64,000 nt of DNA from Cohnella abietis (GTDB lineage: Bacteria; Bacillota; Bacilli; Paenibacillales; Paenibacillaceae): assembly GCF_004295585.1 (NCBI RefSeq), contig NZ_AP019400.1:1207501-1271500 (forward strand), in the 5' to 3' direction. Below are positions 8,596-17,191 of the stretch, in pieces. The position numbers were made by a program, and so were the translations under genes. The notes below the pieces were generated by a model. It saw nothing but the letters and a program-made list of their open reading frames with translations, had not been told where the DNA came from and did no database searches. Position 1 is the first letter of the stretch; each line of letters opens with the position of its first letter.

Positions 8596-11562
8596 ATGAT
8601 AAAAAGTATGAGCACACAATGGGGACTACAGTTTCGAGTTATTACGATTGCAGTGCTCTTAAGCATAATTACTCAGTTTATGTTTACGTTAATTGCATAC
8701 AGAAATTCACAAGAAATCGGCGAGGATATTATACAGCGCACGCAGGATTCAGAGTTCTTAAAGATTTATCAAAGTGTAAATATGGTGATCAACGATATGT
8801 ATGCGCTATCAACAAGTCTGCAAGGGGCAGATTTTGTTGATTATGTTGTTAATTATTGGGGCCTTAAGGATAGCACTGATGCAAATCAACAACGCAAGAA
8901 ATTAAATGATAGATTAAATGAAATCATTATTTCAAGTTCGATTATCGATCATGTTTATTTTCTTGGTAAATACAGCTATCAAAAACAGTTTTCTAAAAAA
9001 ATAGGGGACAAAGAGTGGGAAAATATCTCACTTCCGAATATTGATGAATTGGAAAATTTGGGGGTGTACTCACAGCTTATTAATGACAGCGGTGTTCTTA
9101 CTTATTATAAAAAGGGGGAGTTAACAGGGAACTTGAATAAGTTAGCAACCCGTCTTCCAAGTAAGCAGTACAATGGGATTAAAAGTTTTGTAGAGGATCG
9201 TTTAGAACAGAAATTTATGATTAGCAGTGGTTCATTAGGAGTTGGAAGCGCTGAAGCCAATATTATCATAACCTTACATCCAGATTTTATTAAAAGCATC
9301 ATTCCAGAAAGCCGAGATTCTGATGGATTCATTACAATGCTAGACCAAAAAGGGAATATGTTATGGACAACCGCGACAGATGCAATGTTAATCAATCAAA
9401 TTACATTAGAATCTCGTAAAGTGGACTCTGGAACATTTAGTATTCCCGGTCACAGTAGCAATTACTCTAACCGGTCTAAGGAAATGAATCCTTCTAATTT
9501 TAAGTTAGTTTACACGACCCATACAATAAGTAATAGTGTTGCGGAACGGCACTTGCTGCAAAACTATGTCATTTTGTCAATTATATCGTTAATTGTTGTC
9601 GTGGTGATTACTTATTTCCTTGCGTTTTATACTTTATACCCACTAAAGGCACTATCCAACAGATTAAAGCAACAAACAAAGCTGTTCCCTCTAAAAATCA
9701 TTCAAAAACAATCAATATCAAAATGGATATTTCCATCTTTGCAAATGCGAGGGAAAATGCTGCTCATATTTTACGTGACCGTGTTTATCCCCGCCATTCT
9801 ATCTTCCCTATTCTACTCACAATTCATGTACAGTTATTCTGAGCAACGGCTCAGTGAAACATCTAGTAGAGGGATTCAACAAACAATAAAGGGGCTTCAA
9901 TTAAAGGCGGATTCGTACGAAAAAATGATTAGTTTGCTAGCGGTGAACAGTGGTATTCAGCAGTATTATCATCGATCAGGTGTATTGCCCAGAGAACCCA
10001 AAATGCCGGAAACCTATTATTCCTTAAATCGAAAAATAGAGGATATATCCTATTATGTATTGTACAACAATCAAGGGACAGCTTTGTATTCTTCGATATT
10101 CGCCAGCAACCCCAATTTACTAAATAAATTACAGCTGGACACCCAACAGTTCAACGAGTTAACGAATCAAACTGTATTTTGGCTACCTAATTCTCTTGAT
10201 ATATTCAAGCGTAAGAATTTGTCATTGGTTAAAAAGGTGCCTCTTATTGAAGGAGATTCAGAGCATCAGGGCGGCAATAGAGGGTATTTACAAATATTTT
10301 TTAAAGAATCCGCTTTTGGTTCCTTTATGTTCATGAATAATGTAAATATGATATTAACCGATAAAGCTGGAGATTTATTATTTCAAACTGACATACAGAA
10401 GGAATACTACGAAAAGGTAAAAAAAACCAAAGAAGAGAAAATACTTTCAAAAACGACCACTATTACTTCAATGCCTATTCAATTAGTGGAGGATGTACAC
10501 CAGACTATTCAAAGCGGTTATATGGATGAATTACAGTGGAATTTTTATATATTTCAGCCTGTTGAGGGCATAATTTCAAAAATTCGTGAAATGTCTTATC
10601 GGTATCTAGTCGTTGTCGCCGGTCTTGGTGTTCTTATTTTCGTGATTGCTTGGGTATTTGCTTATTATATCCACAAGCCAATGGAACGGCTGCGTAATCG
10701 TATGGAAAATTTTCAGCTTTGGTCCAATGATGTGAAATTATCACCAACTGCTAATGACGAAATAGGTCAATTGATAAGAAGCTATAATGAAATGGCTATT
10801 CGAATCAATCAATTGGTTACGGAAAATATGAAAGTAATGGAAGAAAATGCGAGCAACAAGCTTCGAGAACAGGAATTGATTGCATTAAAGACTAAAGCAG
10901 AGCTGTATATGCTACAGCAGCAAATTAATCCTCACTTTTTATATAACGTGCTTGAGGCGATCAATATGAGATCTGCCCGCTATGGTGCTACAGATGTAAG
11001 TACAATGGTTTCAGCTCTGGCAGATATTTTCAGATATTGCACCGATCTTGAAACCGAATTAGTCATTCTGGCTACTGAGATAGGACATGTTAAAAACTAC
11101 GTAAAAATACAAGAAATTCGTTTCCGAGATCGATTTACAGTTGAATGGTTCGTGGATGAGAGAACACTAGATGCCCCAGTATTGAAATTTATTCTACAAC
11201 CAATCGTAGAAAATGCTATTCAACATGGCTTTGCGGAATTAAACCGAAGGGGAATTATTCAGGTTTATATTACAATGCAGGAGAAAAGTCTAGTTATAGA
11301 GGTTAAGGATAATGGGATAGGGATAGAAAAAGAGCAGCTTAATAAGATAAAGCACTCATGGCAGCAAGGCAATCAAGGTGAATTGCCCTTATCGTTGACG
11401 GATGTTCGCAAAGGTTCAAGTGGCGTAGGTATGCGAAATGTTTATCGACGGCTCAAATTGTATTACCACAATGAATCTGAGATGGAAATCTCAAGTGAAT
11501 TGATGAAAGGGACAATAGTTACCATTAGTATTCCCCACAATCCTCATAATATCTCCGAATAA
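8596..11562 (+). CDS. YesM-type sensor histidine kinase with two tandem sensor modules
   Basis: A 988-aa membrane kinase, far longer than the usual 580-600 aa. Module 1 has a TM helix near residues 14-34, an extracellular region, a TM helix near 325-347 and a short HAMP-like stretch (YPLKALSNRLKQQT). A second complete unit then begins: TM near 385-405, a second extracellular region, TM near 665-690, HAMP, the His_kinase signature QINPH780FLYN and an HATPase domain with an N box (VENAIQHG) and GIGxG/GVGM glycine loops. The ATG at 8596 follows AAGGGG at 8578-8583. An upstream TTG at 8557 is less likely because it reads into the repeat remnant. It probably phosphorylates the regulator at 3744. 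Its last codons overlap the next promoter box. Confidence 0.88.
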   Translation: MIKSMSTQWGLQFRVITIAVLLSIITQFMFTLIAYRNSQEIGEDIIQRTQDSEFLKIYQSVNMVINDMYALSTSLQGADFVDYVVNYWGLKDSTDANQQRKKLNDRLNEIIISSSIIDHVYFLGKYSYQKQFSKKIGDKEWENISLPNIDELENLGVYSQLINDSGVLTYYKKGELTGNLNKLATRLPSKQYNGIKSFVEDRLEQKFMISSGSLGVGSAEANIIITLHPDFIKSIIPESRDSDGFITMLDQKGNMLWTTATDAMLINQITLESRKVDSGTFSIPGHSSNYSNRSKEMNPSNFKLVYTTHTISNSVAERHLLQNYVILSIISLIVVVVITYFLAFYTLYPLKALSNRLKQQTKLFPLKIIQKQSISKWIFPSLQMRGKMLLIFYVTVFIPAILSSLFYSQFMYSYSEQRLSETSSRGIQQTIKGLQLKADSYEKMISLLAVNSGIQQYYHRSGVLPREPKMPETYYSLNRKIEDISYYVLYNNQGTALYSSIFASNPNLLNKLQLDTQQFNELTNQTVFWLPNSLDIFKRKNLSLVKKVPLIEGDSEHQGGNRGYLQIFFKESAFGSFMFMNNVNMILTDKAGDLLFQTDIQKEYYEKVKKTKEEKILSKTTTITSMPIQLVEDVHQTIQSGYMDELQWNFYIFQPVEGIISKIREMSYRYLVVVAGLGVLIFVIAWVFAYYIHKPMERLRNRMENFQLWSNDVKLSPTANDEIGQLIRSYNEMAIRINQLVTENMKVMEENASNKLREQELIALKTKAELYMLQQQINPHFLYNVLEAINMRSARYGATDVSTMVSALADIFRYCTDLETELVILATEIGHVKNYVKIQEIRFRDRFTVEWFVDERTLDAPVLKFILQPIVENAIQHGFAELNRRGIIQVYITMQEKSLVIEVKDNGIGIEKEQLNKIKHSWQQGNQGELPLSLTDVRKGSSGVGMRNVYRRLKLYYHNESEMEISSELMKGTIVTISIPHNPHNISE

Positions 11563-11608
11563 ATCGTAAGATTGCTTGATTGTGACGCTATTCTGGACTC
11601 CATATAAT
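11555..11608 (+). promoter_or_regulatory. Activator-type promoter of the binding-protein/permease operon (copy C of the module)
   Basis: CCGAATAAATCGTAAGAT (11555-11572) is identical to copy A over 18 bp and overlaps the kinase stop codon. It ends 7 bp before TTGTGA (11580-11585), which is 17 bp from a perfect TATAAT (11603-11608). The start codon of the binding protein lies about 55 bp downstream of the expected start site. Confidence 0.85.
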
Positions 11609-11667
11609 TAAGGTAGAACATGCGCATTGTTCAAGCAGGACAATAGAATAAAGGGGATATAACAAAG

Positions 11668-13074
11668 ATGATGGGGAAAAAGACTAGTATTATATTACTT
11701 TCTTCAATGGTTGTTCTCAGCAGTGCTTTGTCTGCATGTAGCTCGAACAAGGCGACAAGTCCAAATTCGACAGACGCTACTTCTACACAGTCAGCTGATC
11801 CATCGCAATCAAAGGAAGTCGTTACCATACGGGTTCAAATGGGTGACGGTGAGTTAACTAAAGAACAAATTCAGGAATTTAATGACAGCCATCCGAACAT
11901 TAAGGTGGAGCGTGTAGATGCGGATTATAACAAGCTGATGGCGATGGTGGCCGCTAACAATGCTCCTGATATTATTCGTGTAACTGGAGCTAATGAGCTT
12001 CCCTCTTACGTGCTACGAGGATTGGCATTAAATTTGACAAGTTATTTTGAAAGCAGTGAAGTTTTCAAGAAAGATGATTTACTGCCTATCGTTGATGTAT
12101 TTAAATTTAACGGCACTACCCAAGGACAAGGAGACATGTATGGTGTTCCTAAGGATTGGTCGCCGGATTTCACGATCTTTTATAACAAAAAACTATTTCA
12201 AGAGGCCGGAATTCCGCTTCCAAGCGCAACAGAGCCTTTAACGTGGGATCAAATATTTGATTATGCTGGCAAGCTGACGAAAAAAGATGGCGATAAAATA
12301 ACGCAGCATGGCTTTCTTAATTTTCTTGGCTATGGCGGTGCAGGTGACATAACGCCAACTCAAGAGACGTTGATTCTGCAACTGCAGCAGCAAGGCAAGT
12401 CTTTATTCGATGAACAAGGGAAGGCGAACTTCAACAGTCCTGAAGCCATCGCCATCTTAAAGCAATGGGTCGATGCTGTAAAAGCTGGCTATGGACAAAG
12501 TCCGCTAAATCCAGCCGTAGAATGGTCACCTATCTTATTCTCTGACAGTAAAGTAGGCATGATCATGGCTGGATATTTCCTCTCGAATTTTTTTAAGGAG
12601 AACGAGAAGTCGAAGGATCATCTAAGTGACTTTGCATTAATGCCTACACCAGTAATGGCTGGCGGAACCCAAATTTCTGCGACAGGTGCTGCTACAGGTG
12701 GCATTATCTACAGTAAAACGAAGCACCCGAAAGAAGCCTGGGAAGTATTTGAATGGTATTTCGGAGGTAAACCAGCGGATGACCGTGCAAAGAGCGGTAA
12801 TGGATTGCCAATATTTAATTCCAAGATGGCTCTTTTGCCTCAGAATAATGATTTTGAGAAACAAAGCTATGAAGTCGTACAAAATGAGCTTAAGCATCTT
12901 CAACCATTAAAATTTAATAACTTCATTTCTGCGCAAGGTATGCAGAAGATATTCGAAAAGCTGATTGTTCCGGTCTATTTTGACAAGGACACATTGGAAT
13001 CTGCTCTAGAAAAAATGAATACAGATGCGAATTTGTTAATTCAAGAGGGTAAAGAAATTGCAGGCGTTAAATAA
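11668..13074 (+). CDS. Extracellular solute-binding lipoprotein of a CUT1 sugar ABC importer
   Basis: A 468-aa family 1 solute-binding protein. The lipobox LSAC puts the lipidated cysteine at residue 24, followed by a Ser/Thr/Asn-rich linker to about residue 48. The two-lobe fold follows (VTIRVQMGDGELTKEQIQEFN..., YGVPKDWSPDFTIFYNKKLFQEAGI). It should capture an oligosaccharide at the cell surface and deliver it to the permeases at 13152 and 14078. ATG at 11668 or 11671 follows AAGGGG. The operon has no ATPase. Promoter copy C lies just upstream, which ties expression to the two-component system. Confidence 0.92.
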   Translation: MMGKKTSIILLSSMVVLSSALSACSSNKATSPNSTDATSTQSADPSQSKEVVTIRVQMGDGELTKEQIQEFNDSHPNIKVERVDADYNKLMAMVAANNAPDIIRVTGANELPSYVLRGLALNLTSYFESSEVFKKDDLLPIVDVFKFNGTTQGQGDMYGVPKDWSPDFTIFYNKKLFQEAGIPLPSATEPLTWDQIFDYAGKLTKKDGDKITQHGFLNFLGYGGAGDITPTQETLILQLQQQGKSLFDEQGKANFNSPEAIAILKQWVDAVKAGYGQSPLNPAVEWSPILFSDSKVGMIMAGYFLSNFFKENEKSKDHLSDFALMPTPVMAGGTQISATGAATGGIIYSKTKHPKEAWEVFEWYFGGKPADDRAKSGNGLPIFNSKMALLPQNNDFEKQSYEVVQNELKHLQPLKFNNFISAQGMQKIFEKLIVPVYFDKDTLESALEKMNTDANLLIQEGKEIAGVK

Positions 13075-13092
13075 GCAATAGTTGCCAGATGC

Positions 13093-13121
13093 CCGTTGGG
13101 GGCTAACATAGCTCTCAACGG
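13093..13121 (+). promoter_or_regulatory. Intercistronic RNA hairpin between binding-protein and permease genes
   Basis: CCGTTGGGGGCT (13093-13104) pairs with AGCTCTCAACGG (13110-13121) over 12 bp with two G-U pairs and a 5-nt loop. No T run follows. Such hairpins commonly stabilise the upstream message or attenuate readthrough, giving more binding protein than permease. Confidence 0.65.
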
Positions 13122-13151
13122 TAATGGTAATGAATTAAGGAGCGTTAAAGC

Positions 13152-14072
13152 ATGAAGCTTTTCAGATATAGTCAGAGAACGAAAGAACAATTAGAATTTT
13201 ATGCTTTGATCTCGCCCTGGTTTATTGTTTTTCTATTCCTAACCTTGTTTCCACTTCTTTATGGATTGTATTTAAGCTTTACTAACTTTACCGGATTAAA
13301 TATAGATACGCTTAGAAATGTAGGCTTTAACAATTATCGCAGAGTATTTGCAGATAACGATGCGGTCTATTCACTAACGCGTACTTTACTAATTACAGTA
13401 ATTAATGTCCCGTTAACAACAATAATAGGGTTTATGCTTGCATTAATGTTAAATTACAAGGTTAAGGGCGTCGGGATTTATAGCTCTATTTTTTACTTAC
13501 CAACGATTCTCCCAATCATGGTAACAGGCATTATTTGGCGGGTTATCTTTACTAAGGATGGTGGCATTCTTAACCAAATATTGGACTTTGTAGGCATAGC
13601 CCCGGTCAATTGGTTAGGCTACGATAATATATCGATCTCTCTACTCATTCTGCTAGCTTGGGGTAGCGGAGGCGGGTTGCTCATCTATCTTGCAGGATTA
13701 AAGGGGATTTCTCAAGAGCTGTATGAATCTGCTTCCATTGACGGAGCAAAACCGTTTCAACGCGTAATGAATATAACGGTTCCACTGATGACGCCAGTCC
13801 TTTTCTTTAATATTATTATGAGCATTATCAGCTCGTTGCAAATTTTCATTCAGCCCATTGTTTTATCTTCTAATACTACTAATTTGCTGGCAACACCTCT
13901 TCGTCCTAATTACTTATATTCAATCCATGCTTTTCAACAAATTTTTGCTTTTCAGAGATATGGGTACGGCTTGGCGATGCTTTGGCTGTTGTTTGTGGCC
14001 ATTGTGCTTCTAAGCATTATTGTTTTCTATTCGAGTAAGTACTGGGTACACTATGAAGTTGATCAGGGGTAA
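13152..14072 (+). CDS. CUT1 sugar ABC transporter permease (MalF/UgpA-like)
   Basis: A 306-aa integral membrane protein with six predicted helices, the first at about residues 20-40 (FIVFLFLTLFPLLYGLYLSFT). The EAA loop that contacts the ATPase is ELYESASIDGAKPFQRVMNITVP, near residues 196-218. It pairs with the next permease and with the lipoprotein at 11668. AAGGAG precedes the ATG. Because the locus lacks an ATPase, it probably uses a shared MsmX-type ATPase. Confidence 0.92.
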   Translation: MKLFRYSQRTKEQLEFYALISPWFIVFLFLTLFPLLYGLYLSFTNFTGLNIDTLRNVGFNNYRRVFADNDAVYSLTRTLLITVINVPLTTIIGFMLALMLNYKVKGVGIYSSIFYLPTILPIMVTGIIWRVIFTKDGGILNQILDFVGIAPVNWLGYDNISISLLILLAWGSGGGLLIYLAGLKGISQELYESASIDGAKPFQRVMNITVPLMTPVLFFNIIMSIISSLQIFIQPIVLSSNTTNLLATPLRPNYLYSIHAFQQIFAFQRYGYGLAMLWLLFVAIVLLSIIVFYSSKYWVHYEVDQG

Positions 14073-14077
14073 ATGAA

Positions 14078-14926
14078 ATGATAAAACAATCTGCACTACA
14101 ACCAAGCAAGCTTTCCCGGGGTCTACTTTATTTTTTTCTTCCCGTTTTAGGATTCATATTTGCTTTTCCTCTTTTGGCGCTGGCAATAAATTCTTTACAG
14201 CCGATCAATACAACGTTTGCTTTCTTTCCTACAAATTTTCGCTTTGAGAATTTCAAATCGGCGGTAGAGCTAATCCCATTCGGAAAATATCTAGTTAACT
14301 CAGTCATTATTACGGGAATTACCGTTATATTACAATCGTTCATTAGTGCTATTGTTGGATATGCATTTGCAAGAAAGAAGGCCAAAGGGAAAACGATATT
14401 GTTTTTTATCGTCATCTCTACCATTATGCTTCCAGGGATTATTGCTCAAATTCCAACCTATGTTTTGTTTAATAAATTTGGTTTATTAAATAGTTTTCTC
14501 CCTTGGGTATTGTGGGGATTGGGAGGTAATGCATTTTTTATCTTCTTGTATCGTCAATTTTTTGCGGGTATTCCCAAAGATTTGGAGGATGCTGCACGTA
14601 TCGATGGCTGCTCATCTTTAAGCATTCTATTTAGGATTTTTCTTCCTATATCTATACCAGTATTAATAACAACCTCGATTATGGCGTTTAACAACAGTTG
14701 GGGCGGAGACTATCTGACACCCTATATGTTTCTGCAAGAAGACAAATATCCATTAGTTACTGCTCTGATACAGATCGGCTATGTGATGCCTGGCAATCCC
14801 GGTATTAAGCTTGATCAGATCTTATATGCTGCAGTCGTTATGTTCGTTGTACCGAGCGTTGTTATTTTCATAATCGGACAAAGATATATGGTGGATGGTT
14901 TTGTTAACTCTGGTATTAAAGGATAA
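14078..14926 (+). CDS. CUT1 sugar ABC transporter permease (MalG/UgpE-like)
   Basis: A 282-aa membrane protein with six predicted helices and the EAA loop DLEDAARIDGCSSLSILFRIF near residues 168-188. It ends in the usual short cytoplasmic tail (YMVDGFVNSGIKG). The start is 5 bp after the first permease stop, so the pair is translationally linked and forms one heterodimer. The substrate is not readable from the sequence; the neighbouring glycosidases point to an oligosaccharide. Confidence 0.92.
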   Translation: MIKQSALQPSKLSRGLLYFFLPVLGFIFAFPLLALAINSLQPINTTFAFFPTNFRFENFKSAVELIPFGKYLVNSVIITGITVILQSFISAIVGYAFARKKAKGKTILFFIVISTIMLPGIIAQIPTYVLFNKFGLLNSFLPWVLWGLGGNAFFIFLYRQFFAGIPKDLEDAARIDGCSSLSILFRIFLPISIPVLITTSIMAFNNSWGGDYLTPYMFLQEDKYPLVTALIQIGYVMPGNPGIKLDQILYAAVVMFVVPSVVIFIIGQRYMVDGFVNSGIKG

Positions 14927-14955
14927 GTATTTGGCTAATAGAAAGGAAGATTGTT

Positions 14956-17157
14956 TTGCGAATTATCGGAAAAAAATATGAGCTGCACCTGAATGAGAAT
15001 ACCGGATCGATTCTATCATTGATTAGTAATAACCGTGAATTTATTAAGAATGGCGATAAAGGCCGCCCTTTGTTTACGATTCGGTTTCGGGACAGAGAGG
15101 GCAAGGCAATAGATCTTACTGCATTGGATGCAAAACAATCATATTCTGGAAAATTAAGCGAAGAAATAAATTTCTACTACAAGCAGCTTGGAATCTATGA
15201 GATAGATGTCGAAGTGAAAGTCAACTGTCCGTATAACGATGCATTGATATATTGGAATTTGTCCGTCGTTAATCAGAGTGATCTAATCATCGAATGGATT
15301 GATTTCCCTGATATTGTTGTGCCGAATGATCTGACGGCAACAGGCGGTTCATCAAAGATTGTATGGCCCGCAATGGAAGGGGCATTAATTGAAGATGTGA
15401 CAATTAGAGAGCAGGGCTGGTTGAAATATAAGGAAACAGGCTATCCAAGTAGAGGCTGGGAAGGCATTTATCCAGGGCCTTGTCCTACACAATTTATGGC
15501 CTATTACAATGAACAAGGCGGATTATACATTGGGGCTCATGATGAACAAGCCAATGTGAAGTCCATCGAGTTTAGGGAATATGACGATGGGGTAAGATTG
15601 CAATTTCGGTTGTTTGCTGAAGGATTTGGGCGAGGAACTTACAGGATGAATTATCCCATGGTGCTTGGTGTGTTTCAAGGAGATTGGTGTGATGCCGCAA
15701 GCCTGTATAGAGATTGGTATCAGTCATCTACTGCTCGTAAAGCACCAAAGCTTGAGCACAATCCGGATATTCCACAATGGCTGCTAGACTCGCCTGTTAT
15801 CGTAACCTATCCTGTTCGAGGGACGAAGGATGTTGGGAATATGGACCCCAATGAATATTTCCCTTACAGCAATGCCATCCCTGACCTAAAGAGATTATCA
15901 AAGGCTTTTGACAGTAAAGTCATGGCATTACTTATGCATTGGGAAGGCACTGCGCCATGGGCACCACCCTATGTTTGGCCGCCATTCGGAGGAGAAGAGA
16001 TATTCAAGCACTTTGTGGATCAGATGCATGAAGAAGGACATCTTGTAGGTTTATATGGTAGTGGCATTGCATGGACCAATGAAAGCTTGTTGGTTCCTGA
16101 ATATAACAAACAGGCACAATTGGAAGCGGAAAATTTAAAGGAAATTATGTGTGCCCCACCTGAAGGGGAAATACCATTTTCATTGATTTGTGGCGGCGGA
16201 CAACGATGGGGGTACGATATGTGCCCGACAAACGATTTTGTAACGAAAACGGTATCGAATGAAGTGAAGCATATTCTCGATAGCGGATGCGACTACATTC
16301 AATATTTCGATCAAAACCTAGGTGGCCTATCCTATTTATGTTTTAACGAAAAGCACGGTCACCCACCGGGACCTGGCAAATGGCAGAAGGAAGCTATGAT
16401 TCATTTGTATCAGCATTTACGAGAATTGGTTGAGGAATCAGGTCGTAAAGTGTTGATTGGCTGTGAAGCGGCAGCGGCGGAGCCCTTCATTCCAGATTTA
16501 TTGTTTAATGATATGCGATTTAACATTAATTTGTGGGTCGGAACCCCGATTCCCCTCTATCAATTTGTCTATCATGAGTATGTAAACAATTTTATGGGAA
16601 ATCAGAATACGGTCGGTTCTTCTATTGACCTTAACCGGTCTCCGAACAATATCCTTTGGCGTACAGCTTACTCGTTTAACGCTGGTGATATGATGACAGT
16701 TGTTCTGAGAGAACATGGAAATATTCATTGGGATTGGGGTACAGAATGGACGGAATCCCTTCCTGATCAAGACCATATCATGAATCTCATTCACAATCTG
16801 AATGGATGGAGAACAGGCTTTGCTAAGCCTTATCTTGTATTTGGCCGTATGGAGAAACCATTGGCATTGCTGTGTGAACAAATTGAAACCATATACATGC
16901 AGGATGGACATCAGTTGAACAATCCGTCATTGTTGACAAGTTTATGGAGAAGCTCTGGCGATCAATTGGCACAGCTCATTGTGAACTACACTCCTAATCG
17001 TCAAAGTGGAGTCATTTTCTCGGAAGAACGAGCGGGAACAACGACGGATATCATAACAAGTGTTGATGGTAGCCAAATGATTCAGAAGAGATTTTCGGAG
17101 CAAGGACAATTAAGTGTTGAAGTGGAGCCATTAAGTGCAATAATGCTGATGCTTTAA
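14956..17157 (+). CDS. DUF6259-type predicted glycosidase
   Basis: A 733-aa protein without a signal peptide. An N-terminal beta-sandwich (about 1-260) resembles the supersandwich of clan GH-D and related enzymes. A TIM-barrel-like region follows (VMALLMHWEGTAPW near 320, DYIQYFD452QNLGG, VLIGCE504AAAAE509PF). D452 and E504 or E509 are the best candidates for catalytic acids. I recognise the architecture as DUF6259-like, but no activity is assigned with confidence. The start is TTG at 14956 after AAGGA. It is the fourth gene of the transporter operon and probably cleaves what the importer brings in. Confidence 0.7.
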   Translation: MRIIGKKYELHLNENTGSILSLISNNREFIKNGDKGRPLFTIRFRDREGKAIDLTALDAKQSYSGKLSEEINFYYKQLGIYEIDVEVKVNCPYNDALIYWNLSVVNQSDLIIEWIDFPDIVVPNDLTATGGSSKIVWPAMEGALIEDVTIREQGWLKYKETGYPSRGWEGIYPGPCPTQFMAYYNEQGGLYIGAHDEQANVKSIEFREYDDGVRLQFRLFAEGFGRGTYRMNYPMVLGVFQGDWCDAASLYRDWYQSSTARKAPKLEHNPDIPQWLLDSPVIVTYPVRGTKDVGNMDPNEYFPYSNAIPDLKRLSKAFDSKVMALLMHWEGTAPWAPPYVWPPFGGEEIFKHFVDQMHEEGHLVGLYGSGIAWTNESLLVPEYNKQAQLEAENLKEIMCAPPEGEIPFSLICGGGQRWGYDMCPTNDFVTKTVSNEVKHILDSGCDYIQYFDQNLGGLSYLCFNEKHGHPPGPGKWQKEAMIHLYQHLRELVEESGRKVLIGCEAAAAEPFIPDLLFNDMRFNINLWVGTPIPLYQFVYHEYVNNFMGNQNTVGSSIDLNRSPNNILWRTAYSFNAGDMMTVVLREHGNIHWDWGTEWTESLPDQDHIMNLIHNLNGWRTGFAKPYLVFGRMEKPLALLCEQIETIYMQDGHQLNNPSLLTSLWRSSGDQLAQLIVNYTPNRQSGVIFSEERAGTTTDIITSVDGSQMIQKRFSEQGQLSVEVEPLSAIMLML

Positions 17158-17191
17158 CAGCATATACAATAGATTTAAGGAGGCAATCATA

